Assembly (NCBI RefSeq): GCF_019679435.2
Contig: NZ_CP139781.1
Location: 3,038,001 to 3,102,000 of the forward strand
Direction of reading: 5' to 3'
DNA length: 64,000 nucleotides
Source of the DNA: Actomonas aquatica
Lineage (GTDB): Bacteria > Verrucomicrobiota > Verrucomicrobiia > Opitutales > Opitutaceae
Shown here: piece by piece, positions 43,519-49,927 of the stretch
Layout: every line of letters begins with the position of its first letter
Position numbering within the stretch: position 1 is the first letter of the stretch
Notes under the pieces: model-generated
The model's database searches: none
Seen by the model: only the letters and a program-made list of their open reading frames with translations
Told to the model about the DNA's origin: nothing
Program-made: the position numbers and the translations under genes

Positions 43519-43878
43519 TTATTCATCTGGCCAATTGTCGCCCGCTCTGCGGCAAACCCAATCGTAGTAGAGCTGCGTGTCAAAAGGCTCATGCGCCATC
43601 TCGATTCCGCCTTCGCGGAGACGTAGGCCCTCAATGGCCATGCGATCATGCAGATAAACAAGCGTATCGTGAATTCCTCCGTCGCGGGCCTCTTCGAGCA
43701 TCTGGACCAAGACTTCTTTCTGATCCGGTCTGAGCTCCGAAAGGAACTGATTCTTTTCTCTATTTTCGGGCAGGTCGGGAAATCCACGCTCAGTCACCCA
43801 AACTCGATGCACGCCCTCGTGAATCTGGGCGAAACCGTCGACGACGCTTTTGTAGAGCTGCAGCGCTGGATCACTCAT
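43519..43878 (-). CDS. Cassette C15: helical cytoplasmic protein (possibly DUF6547-like)
   Basis: 119 residues, mostly helical: QLYKSVVDGFAQIHEGVHRV, LVQMLEEARDGGIHDTLVYL and the C-terminal YDWVCRRAGDNWPDE. The DGGIHD and W-P-terminal pattern reminds me of DUF6547 but this is from memory and not firm. No signal or membrane segment. Starts 10 bp inside its cassette. Confidence 0.7.
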   Translation of the reverse strand: MSDPALQLYKSVVDGFAQIHEGVHRVWVTERGFPDLPENREKNQFLSELRPDQKEVLVQMLEEARDGGIHDTLVYLHDRMAIEGLRLREGGIEMAHEPFDTQLYYDWVCRRAGDNWPDE

Positions 43879-43888
43879 TTGGCTTTAT

Positions 43889-43962
43889 GCACAACGATTT
43901 AGCTGAGCCGCGAGCGCCGACGCGGAGCGGCGGTGCTCGTTGGCTCGGGCGACTGGATGGGC
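43889..43962 (-). repeat. attC of cassette C14
   Basis: R'' GCCCATC complements C14's own GATGGGC; junction R' GTTGTGC of C15. Confidence 0.88.
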
Positions 43963-43969
43963 TCTTTTC

Positions 43970-44260
43970 TCATGAAATGACCTCCGCGTCATTTAGCTGG
44001 TCGAGTTCTTCACCTTCGATGCGCAAACGCGCAGTCAAACCGGCATCCAGCTCTTCGAACGTGTGCCTATAGGCTTCGATACCCACTAACGTAAACGAAC
44101 AATGCTTTCCATCTTCTTTGACTCGCCACGCATCCACGCGATCGAACATCTGCGTGAAACGGTGTCCCGTCTTGAGCGCGGAATCGCCGATCCGCCCATC
44201 CACGAGTGCGAAACCCGCTCCGACCTCGACTCGACTGATCAGGAAATATGGCACGCTCAT
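43970..44260 (-). CDS. Cassette C14: EF-Tu domain II-like protein
   Basis: 96 residues that read like the second domain of elongation factor Tu: ISRVEVGAGFALVDGRIG, LKTGHRFTQMF, then FTLVGIEAYRHTFEELDAG, parallel to the VTGIEMFRK...LDEGxAG region. No GTPase domain is present. Could be a decoy of EF-Tu, an inhibitor or an immunity factor, or a barrel used for another purpose. A mini-ORF MGEQR starting in the GATGGGC box overlaps its ATG by the ATGA sequence. Confidence 0.65.
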   Translation of the reverse strand: MSVPYFLISRVEVGAGFALVDGRIGDSALKTGHRFTQMFDRVDAWRVKEDGKHCSFTLVGIEAYRHTFEELDAGLTARLRIEGEELDQLNDAEVIS

Positions 44261-44268
44261 CTTTGTTC

Positions 44269-44329
44269 GCCCATCGTCTAAGCTGAGACAGGCCGACTTG
44301 TCGGCCTTGTCTCCGGCGGCTGGTTCGCC
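44269..44329 (-). repeat. attC of cassette C13
   Basis: R'' GGCGAAC complements C13's own GTTCGCC; junction R' GATGGGC of C14. Confidence 0.86.
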
Positions 44330-44578
44330 TCTTTTCCTTTTGAGGCAAAAGGGTATACGACGCTCTGGAGACAGCTTCGCTCCGTCAGGTTCCGTTTCAT
44401 CCTGCTGGTCGTATTCATTTCGGGGTTACGCTTCAGATCGATCGCTCGAACTCGGGCTTCTTCTTTCGGGGAATTCGTCCGCTTCCTATAACGCGCTTCG
44501 ATCACTCAATCTTTCTTTCGTTTCAGTGGCGTGGCCTTTTTCGAACGTCATCTCGCTCACGCATTCAGGATCACTTCC
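44330..44578 (-). other. Cassette C13 without convincing ORF
   Basis: About 250 bp between two attC sites. The only frame of size is a GTG-started 75-codon frame that ends inside attC and is of low credibility. It shares with C12 a segment around TGACRTTCGRAARA and CCACTGAAACGAARGAAG but with indels not divisible by three. It could be a non-coding RNA, a promoter cassette or decayed coding DNA. Confidence 0.5.
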
Positions 44579-44652
44579 GGCGAACGATTAAAGTGAGACA
44601 CGGAGGTCAGTGCGGAGCACTGACCGGAGTTGTCTCGACTGGCTGGTTAGTC
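44579..44652 (-). repeat. attC of cassette C12
   Basis: R'' GACTAAC complements C12's own GTTAGTC; junction R' GTTCGCC of C13. Confidence 0.86.
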
Positions 44653-44863
44653 CTTTTCCTTTTCTCGGAGTCGGACGGGGTTGGGGCTCGGAAAGCTTCA
44701 TCATGAAGGCGAATCGGGGACTTCTCTTTTTGGGGAATCTGCTCAGCGGCACGACTTCTTTCTTTCGGGCGAACGGCATTCCGAATCCTCGGGAAACTCC
44801 AACTTCCTTCGTTTCAGTGGAGTGGTTCTTCCGAATGTCATAGCGTCTCGGAATTCTCGATAC
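44653..44863 (-). other. Cassette C12 without convincing ORF
   Basis: About 210 bp with only short frames (one of 32 codons from MTFGRTTPLKRR). It is related to C13 around CCACTGAAACGAAGGAAG. The homology between the two neighbouring cassettes, without a preserved reading frame, points to a non-coding function or decay. Confidence 0.5.
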
Positions 44864-44937
44864 GACTAACGATTTAGCTGAGCCGCGAGCTCCGACGCGG
44901 AGCGGCGGTGCTCGTTGGCTCGGGCGACTGGATAGGC
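44864..44937 (-). repeat. attC of cassette C11
   Basis: R'' GCCTATC complements C11's own GATAGGC; junction R' GTTAGTC of C12. Confidence 0.86.
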
Positions 44938-44940
44938 TTT

Positions 44941-45213
44941 CTACTCATTTGCGAACTCAATCCAAGCGCTCGAATCGGTCGAGAACAGCGTGTCATGCTT
45001 TTGGCACCAAGGCTCCAACTCCGCAAAAATCGCTGCCCATTTATCGTGGAGATGCTCGGGGACCGAACTCTTCCACTTTTCTTCGTTTGGGAAGTAGACG
45101 TGCAAACGTCCCATGGTCATCTCGACCGTGAACTTCGCCCATGGCGTCTCGCACACGAGCTCCTCTTTCCACTTTGGCGTGAAGCTGAAACTGCCGCGTG
45201 CGGATATCATCAT
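44941..45213 (-). CDS. Cassette C11: small soluble protein of unknown function
   Basis: 90 residues (two adjacent ATGs at 45213 and 45210). FTPKWKEELVCETPWAKFTV and PEHLHDKWAAIFAELEPWCQ give a beta-then-helix layout rich in Trp. No family recognised. 3 bp from the cassette boundary box. Confidence 0.7.
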   Translation of the reverse strand: MMISARGSFSFTPKWKEELVCETPWAKFTVEMTMGRLHVYFPNEEKWKSSVPEHLHDKWAAIFAELEPWCQKHDTLFSTDSSAWIEFANE

Positions 45214-45215
45214 CT

Positions 45216-45276
45216 GCCTATCGTCTAAGCTGAGACAGGCCGACTTGTCGGCCTTGTCTCCGGCGATTGGTTGGGG
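45216..45276 (-). repeat. attC of cassette C10
   Basis: R'' CCCCAAC complements C10's own GTTGGGG; junction R' GATAGGC of C11. Confidence 0.87.
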
Positions 45277-45283
45277 CTTCTCT

Positions 45284-45637
45284 TCATCCTGTTTGGTAAT
45301 TTTCGAACTCCCATGCGAAATGGCGATTCAGCTCCGATGAAATAGCGGACCAGTCGTGACCTTCAACCGAACTGAGGATTTCCTCTACGGCCCCTATCAC
45401 CCGGGACCACGAATACGATTTCAGGACGATCTTCTTTCTTTCGACGGCGTCCGCACCAGCAAGACTGCGCAGAGAATATTCGGTGATGACATTCACGTAG
45501 AAGAAGTCCGCACCATCCTCCTCATCGGGGCCGATATGCAAGCACAGCCAGTAATCGACGAAATCGGGGTCCTCCGGGCGCCACTGATCGATCGGATCAT
45601 GGTCGGTGCAATCAAACGCTTTGAGCACGGGAGTCAT
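45284..45637 (-). CDS. Cassette C10: Imm8-like immunity protein
   Basis: 117 residues resembling the Imm8 family: a short lead with the PIDQWRPEDPDFVDYWLCLHIG core (W-x-P-E-D...F...IGP), ADFFYVNVITEYSLRSL as the FxVxVxTP-like strand, and a helical second half. Imm8 proteins are found next to polymorphic toxins and neutralise them. No toxin lies beside this cassette, so it would be an orphan immunity gene. ATG at 45637. Confidence 0.72.
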   Translation of the reverse strand: MTPVLKAFDCTDHDPIDQWRPEDPDFVDYWLCLHIGPDEEDGADFFYVNVITEYSLRSLAGADAVERKKIVLKSYSWSRVIGAVEEILSSVEGHDWSAISSELNRHFAWEFENYQTG

Positions 45638-45642
45638 TGATT

Positions 45643-45709
45643 CCCCAACGTCTAAAGTGAGACACGGAGGGGCGCCAGCCCCGGAGTTGTCTCCACTGAT
45701 TGGTTAGGG
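45643..45709 (-). repeat. attC of cassette C9
   Basis: R'' CCCTAAC; junction R' GTTGGGG of C10. C9's own start box GATTAGGG has one extra A relative to the complement GTTAGGG. The C9 stop TAA lies in R''. Confidence 0.82.
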
Positions 45710-45970
45710 GTTCTTCTCATCGAATTGGCTGCCGGGTGCGATCGCCATTCCACTCATCGACATATTGCTCGGAGCGTCGTCCGGAAGGACAGAAATCTCG
45801 ATATCCCCCAAACCGCCTTCCCCTCGGTAATCGCTCGAAAGATGAAAGTGCTGCTCGGGATCGCTCTTCAATCCTTCGAGCAAGGTGATCAAACGGTCGA
45901 TCTCCTCCTTCTTCAGAGCCAGTTCGACCCCGAACCAACCATTCGACCAGTCACTGAGCTTTGAATACAT
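45704..45970 (-). CDS. Cassette C9: small soluble protein, possible immunity-type
   Basis: 88 residues: WFGVELALKKEEIDRLITLL, then HFHLSSDYRGEGGLGDIEISV and a Met-rich C-terminus. The layout (helix, then HFHL-x-SD-Y-x-G-x-GG-x-GDIE strands) looks like small immunity-type proteins, but I cannot name a family. The stop codon overlaps the R'' box. Confidence 0.7.
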   Translation of the reverse strand: MYSKLSDWSNGWFGVELALKKEEIDRLITLLEGLKSDPEQHFHLSSDYRGEGGLGDIEISVLPDDAPSNMSMSGMAIAPGSQFDEKNP

Positions 45971-45978
45971 AATGTTTC

Positions 45979-46039
45979 CCTAATCGTCTAAGCTGAGACA
46001 GGCCGACTTGTCGGCCTTGTCTCCGGCGGTTGGTTAGCC
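45979..46039 (-). repeat. attC of cassette C8
   Basis: R'' GGCTAAC complements C8's own GTTAGCC; same sequence as the attC of C7 apart from the junction. Confidence 0.88.
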
Positions 46040-46042
46040 TCT

Positions 46043-46375
46043 CTATTCATTTCCGAACGTCCCCCAGCCATCCGAAAATCCATCGAAGGGTGCGCTGATT
46101 TCATCCAGCTCCTTCTGGCACTTCAGGAGTGCGTCGTATTCGAGCAACATCGTCCGAGAACAGGAGCAGGTCCATTCCTGCAGTTCCTGATCGAAGCTCA
46201 GATCGGGCTCATATCCCCTCGACGCTACGATCTCGGCGAAGGCTCTTCCGTTCTTTTCGTTCGGCATAGCGACGTGAAAATCGACCTTCATCGGCCTCAT
46301 TGGATCTGAGCCGTGGTCGAACACCCGACGGATCGCATCTCCGTCGGCATCATTCGGTATCTCAGAAACCTTCAT
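46043..46375 (-). CDS. Cassette C8: RraB-family protein, duplicate of C7
   Basis: 110 residues of the RraB (regulator of RNase E) fold: DGDAIRRVFDHGSDPMRP near the N-terminus, an alpha/beta middle, and ALLKCQKELDEISAPFDGFSDGWGTF, matching the family's C-terminal F-D-G-WGT signature. RraB inhibits RNase E or related degradosome activity; many family members are of unknown function. The gene starts at the cassette boundary. The IS copy 1 left end lies 7 bp before its ATG. Confidence 0.83.
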   Translation of the reverse strand: MKVSEIPNDADGDAIRRVFDHGSDPMRPMKVDFHVAMPNEKNGRAFAEIVASRGYEPDLSFDQELQEWTCSCSRTMLLEYDALLKCQKELDEISAPFDGFSDGWGTFGNE

Positions 46376-46382
46376 GGCTAAC

Positions 46383-48239
46383 GAGACTGTCGGGAAACCC
46401 GCTGCTGTCGAGGTTGGGGTGGGCTTGGTTGGGATTGATATAGGGGCACGGGATTTTTGCTACAGGGGCGCGGTTTTGGGGAGGATCTGGGGATTTGAGG
46501 GGAATGATGCGATAGGATGCCTTGGCGGCGGCGTTGCGCGCCGCGATCGCGGGCTGGATTGCGCCCCTTCGCTCATCTTATGGGTCTGCCGTGGCGGGCG
46601 ATCTTCTCCAGGTTGTGCACCAGGCAGTAGAGTTTCCATTGGGTATCCACTTTGGCCCTACCGCGCAGCGTCGATCGGTTCATGCCTTTTTGCGCGCCGA
46701 GGTTGCCGAAGACCGGCTCCACGATGCCGAGGCGGCGGCTGTAGATCTGTCGGCCCTCAGGCGTGTCGATCTTGTCCTTCATGCGCGAGGTGAGGGTCTC
46801 GGTGACGCGTCCGTGGAAGACGCGCACTTGGCGTGGGTTGCCGCTCTCGGGGTGTTGCAGGCAGCGGTCACGCAGCTCGCAGCTTAAGCAGGCGGTCTTA
46901 GGCGCGCGGTAAGAGGTGGCGCGGTAACCTTGCGCGGTGACGTGGTCGTGGCCGCAGCGATACAGGCGCTGGCCGGCGGGGCACATGAGGCGCTCAGTGG
47001 CTTCGTCGAACGTGAAGTCGTCGCCACGGAACCAGCGACGTTTGGAGCGGTAGTCCTGTTTGCGGCGGTCGGTCGGGCGACGGTGCCGCTTGGCGGTGGC
47101 CAGTTGCGGGTCACGGGAGCGGAACTTCGGATCGGGCACGTAGGCGTCGACCTCGGCGGCCTCGAACGCTTCGAGGTTTTGGTTGGAAAAATAGCCGGTG
47201 TCGGCGCTCACGATCTTTTGGCGCAACGGGTCGTCCTCGCCGGTGGCGTGAGTGAGGTGGGTGGCGGCGCCGGCCAGCATGGCAGTGGCCACCGCGCCGT
47301 CGTCGCCGACGCCAAAGGCTTCGCCGTGCACGATGACCTGGTGCTTCGCGTCGACCATGGCGTTGGCGTTGTAGCCCTGGATGATGCCGTGGCTGCTCTT
47401 CATCTTGGCCGACTCGTTGTCGGTCACGTTGCTTTGGATCTCGGTGCCACTGCGGCCCTGGCGGGGTTCGTTTTCGTTGAGGAATCGTTCGATGCGCTCG
47501 GCCTGGCGTTGGAGGCGCGCGAGGCGCTTGGCGGGATCGCGGGGCAGCAGGGACGAACTGCCGCCGCCTTTGCCGTCTTCACTGCGACGGTCGTTGTGCT
47601 GGTGCGTGCGCACGTGTTCGCGCACCAGCTCCTTGAGCTTGTCGCGCTTTTTGCGCAGGTCCTCATGCGTGCCGCTCGATTCCTTGGCCGCGTTGCTGGA
47701 GAGCTTGTAGCCGTCGATGGCGAAGTGGGTCCCTCCGAGTAGCTCGGCCTCATGGCAGACCAAGAGCACCTGTGAGAACAGCGTGCTGATGCGTTCCTCG
47801 CCCATGCCCGAGACAAACGTCGCGATCGTGCTGTGATCCGGCCGTTGGCCGCAGCACAGGGCCATGAACACGATCTGTTCGCGGCACGCCGCCTCCAGCT
47901 TGCGAGAACTGAGCAGCCCCCGCGAGTAGCCCAGCAACACGACCTTGAGCAGCACCCGTGGATCGTAACCCGGGCGGCCCCCATCGTCGTTGTGATGCTC
48001 GGCGTCAAAGGCGCGCAGATCGAGTCGCTCCTGCACCACGTAGTGGATCGTGTGTTCCAGTGTCCCCGGCTGCAGTTGGTCCGCCAGCGACACCGCCACC
48101 ATCATCGTCTGCGCGTAGTCATAAGGTTTATACTTCGCCATGATGTGCACGCCTCTTTCGGGCGTGCCCATAACCCATCATTTATCAGGCCAACCGTGTA
48201 TCAAATAATCACCGACAAACGGGGTTTTTCGACAGTCTC
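46383..48239 (-). mobile_element. IS1182-like insertion sequence, copy 1 (1857 bp)
   Basis: Terminal inverted repeats begin GAGACTGTCG at both ends (GAGACTGTCGGGAAACCC against GAGACTGTCGAAAAACCC). AAC flanks both ends (46380-46382 and 48240-48242), consistent with a 3-bp target duplication. It sits inside the attC core of the C7/C8 junction. Identical in length and by eye in sequence to copy 2. Confidence 0.92.
46573..48141 (-). CDS. IS1182-family DDE transposase, copy 1
   Basis: 522 residues from MAKYKPYDYAQ (48141); ten extra upstream codons overlap a terminal hairpin and are unlikely. The layout fits IS1182: DPRVLLKVVLLGYSRGLLSSRKLEAA, FAIDGYKLSSNAAKES with the first catalytic Asp, SADTGYFSNQN (second Asp), a Cys-rich segment (CPAGQRLYRCGHDH), and RRLGIVEPVFGNLGAQKGM (Glu). 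Identical to the copy at 50118. It cuts and pastes the element. Confidence 0.93.
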   Translation of the reverse strand: MAKYKPYDYAQTMMVAVSLADQLQPGTLEHTIHYVVQERLDLRAFDAEHHNDDGGRPGYDPRVLLKVVLLGYSRGLLSSRKLEAACREQIVFMALCCGQRPDHSTIATFVSGMGEERISTLFSQVLLVCHEAELLGGTHFAIDGYKLSSNAAKESSGTHEDLRKKRDKLKELVREHVRTHQHNDRRSEDGKGGGSSSLLPRDPAKRLARLQRQAERIERFLNENEPRQGRSGTEIQSNVTDNESAKMKSSHGIIQGYNANAMVDAKHQVIVHGEAFGVGDDGAVATAMLAGAATHLTHATGEDDPLRQKIVSADTGYFSNQNLEAFEAAEVDAYVPDPKFRSRDPQLATAKRHRRPTDRRKQDYRSKRRWFRGDDFTFDEATERLMCPAGQRLYRCGHDHVTAQGYRATSYRAPKTACLSCELRDRCLQHPESGNPRQVRVFHGRVTETLTSRMKDKIDTPEGRQIYSRRLGIVEPVFGNLGAQKGMNRSTLRGRAKVDTQWKLYCLVHNLEKIARHGRPIR

Positions 48240-48296
48240 AACGTCTAAGCTGAGACAGGCCGACTTGTCGGCCTTGTCTCCGGCGGTTGGTTAGCC
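48240..48296 (-). repeat. attC of cassette C7, R' interrupted by IS
   Basis: R'' GGCTAAC complements C7's own GTTAGCC. The R' side retains GTT followed directly by the IS end GAGACTG instead of a cassette box. Confidence 0.85.
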
Positions 48297-48299
48297 TCT

Positions 48300-48632
48300 C
48301 TATTCATTTCCGAACGTCCCCCAGCCATCCGAAAATCCATCGAAGGGTGCGCTGATTTCATCCAGCTCCTTCTGGCACTTCAGGAGTGCGTCGTATTCGA
48401 GCAACATCGTCCGAGAACAGGAGCAGGTCCATTCCTGCAGTTCCTGATCGAAGCTCAGATCGGGCTCATATCCCCTCGACGCTACGATCTCGGCGAAGGC
48501 TCTTCCGTTCTTTTCGTTCGGCATAGCGACGTGAAAATCGACCTTCATCGGCCTCATTGGATCTGAGCCGTGGTCGAACACCCGACGGATCGCATCTCCG
48601 TCGGCATCATTCGGTATCTCAGAAACCTTCAT
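48300..48632 (-). CDS. Cassette C7: RraB-family protein, duplicate of C8
   Basis: Identical 110-residue RraB-like protein to 46043-46375, with the same attC. The two copies are tandem in the array and separated by IS copy 1. Keeping two copies may be dosage, or a recent duplication not yet lost. Confidence 0.83.
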   Translation of the reverse strand: MKVSEIPNDADGDAIRRVFDHGSDPMRPMKVDFHVAMPNEKNGRAFAEIVASRGYEPDLSFDQELQEWTCSCSRTMLLEYDALLKCQKELDEISAPFDGFSDGWGTFGNE

Positions 48633-48699
48633 GGCTAACGTCTAAAGTGAGACACGAAGGGGCGCCAGCCCCGGAGTTGTCTCCACTGGTTGGTTGGGC
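48633..48699 (-). repeat. attC of cassette C6
   Basis: R'' GCCCAAC complements C6's own GTTGGGC; junction R' GTTAGCC of C7. Confidence 0.88.
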
Positions 48700-48706
48700 T
48701 TTTGAT

Positions 48707-49108
48707 TCATTTGGTCACGTAAGGTTGCCCCTGCACGTCAATAATCCGCTCAACCCGAGCACGCCCAAAGCCACCTACAAGCACCGGATATGCGGAGAGA
48801 ATGACTCTTTTGGTGCGCCGATCTTTTTCGAGAACCATCCAAGGTTCGGACCATATCCGACGGTCGTCGTCCGCACTAATCCGAAACGCTTCACCGTCTA
48901 CGAGTGAAAGACTCTCGGTCCCCCAAGGCCAAGCCTCCCACGACCAGTATCGAAGAGTGCCGTCCCCAAAATCTAGCATCTTCCACATGACTTCACCTTC
49001 GAACGTTACTCGCCGGCCGACGGGCATCCGAAACAATAACGCTCCGAACGCAAAGTATACGAGCGAAGCAAACCCGATTCCGAAAACGACTTTGCGAAGC
49101 GGCTTCAT
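48707..49108 (-). CDS. Cassette C6: membrane-anchored protein of unknown function
   Basis: 133 residues from ATG 49108, with an N-terminal transmembrane segment (RKVVFGIGFASLVYFAFGALL) and a beta-rich exported domain (VTFEGEVMWKMLDFGDGTLR, DDDRRIWSEPWMVLEKD). No family recognised. A TTG in the R' box at the cassette edge is an alternative start. Confidence 0.72.
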   Translation of the reverse strand: MKPLRKVVFGIGFASLVYFAFGALLFRMPVGRRVTFEGEVMWKMLDFGDGTLRYWSWEAWPWGTESLSLVDGEAFRISADDDRRIWSEPWMVLEKDRRTKRVILSAYPVLVGGFGRARVERIIDVQGQPYVTK

Positions 49109-49114
49109 TCTGTT

Positions 49115-49175
49115 GCCCAACGATTTAGCTCAGAGGCGGCGACTTGTCGCCGTTCTCTGAAGCGGCTGGTTGGAC
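49115..49175 (-). repeat. attC of cassette C5
   Basis: R'' GTCCAAC complements C5's own GTTGGAC; same sequence as the attC of C16. Confidence 0.88.
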
Positions 49176-49531
49176 TCTTTGCTTTCGGTGGATTCCGCGA
49201 GGCGTGCGAGAACCTCAAGCTTCTGATCAAAAGTCATGCCGTAATATTTGTCGTTCGCGCGGGCTTCACGCTCCCGTGCCTGCATCTCGGCATACTCTTT
49301 CTCTTTCTTCTTGGCGTCGATCTCGGACCAAATCCACAGAGGGACCACAACCGGCCATGCAGCTAGCGCAAGAAGGACAACAAGAAGACCCGGCGCTTCG
49401 GTGCCGAGAAGCCAAAGTGCTGCGCTCCCAGGATCTCCCGACTTGATGCCTCTCCTCTTCAGCGCACGCGGCGCATACCAGAGGTAAGCGAAGAAGCCGA
49501 TAACTCCATATGCGAGGATCGCGTAATTCAT
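49130..49531 (-). CDS. Cassette C5: two-helix membrane protein, duplicate of C16
   Basis: Protein identical to 43037-43438, including the attC-encoded tail. Probably a recaptured or transposed copy of the same cassette. Confidence 0.75.
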   Translation of the reverse strand: MNYAILAYGVIGFFAYLWYAPRALKRRGIKSGDPGSAALWLLGTEAPGLLVVLLALAAWPVVVPLWIWSEIDAKKKEKEYAEMQAREREARANDKYYGMTFDQKLEVLARLAESTESKESNQPLQRTATSRRL

Positions 49532-49539
49532 CTAGCTAC

Positions 49540-49600
49540 GTCCAACGTTTGAGGTCAGACAGGCCGACTTGTCGGCCTTGTCTGCACCGGTTGGTTAGCT
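49540..49600 (-). repeat. attC of cassette C4
   Basis: R'' AGCTAAC complements C4's own GTTAGCT; junction R' GTTGGAC of C5. Confidence 0.88.
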
Positions 49601-49917
49601 CTTTTCTGCTTTTCGGGCCAGACTTCTGGGAAAGAATCGTATGCATCCAAGAAATCGTCGCAGGCTATGGAACTGACCTTTCGTCCATGCATGTCGTAGA
49701 TCGTCACCGTCGCGATACTTGGGCGAATGGCGGCCGAGATTCCGAGGATCGGAACCAGCGAGAGGGGGAAAGGATACCCTCTGCGCAGGACGTAAACGTG
49801 GCCGTCGACGGTTCGCTCGGAAACCGGTGAAAAGTGAAGATACAAAGCCGCGGATGTTTGAAGCGCCGCGACTGCGAGCGTCGAGATCACAAACACTAGA
49901 ACGAATCGCCTCAGCAT
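49555..49917 (-). CDS. Cassette C4: membrane-anchored protein with attC-encoded tail
   Basis: 120 residues with a signal/anchor segment (LRRFVLVFVISTLAVAALQ), a second hydrophobic stretch (FPLSLVPILGISAAI) and YDMHGRKVSSIACDDF. The last 12 residues (NQPVQTRPTSRPV) are encoded by attC. Unknown function. IS copy 2 is inserted immediately upstream of this cassette (in the junction to C3). Confidence 0.72.
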   Translation of the reverse strand: MLRRFVLVFVISTLAVAALQTSAALYLHFSPVSERTVDGHVYVLRRGYPFPLSLVPILGISAAIRPSIATVTIYDMHGRKVSSIACDDFLDAYDSFPEVWPEKQKRANQPVQTRPTSRPV

Positions 49918-49927
49918 TGCAGCTAAC

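Noticed and set aside
44278-44505. 75-codon frame in cassette C13
   Set aside because: Starts at GTG, terminates in attC, and is not preserved in the related C12 cassette.
46930-47742. 270-codon plus-strand frame opposite each IS transposase
   Set aside because: Shadow of the transposase; present in both copies only because the copies are identical.
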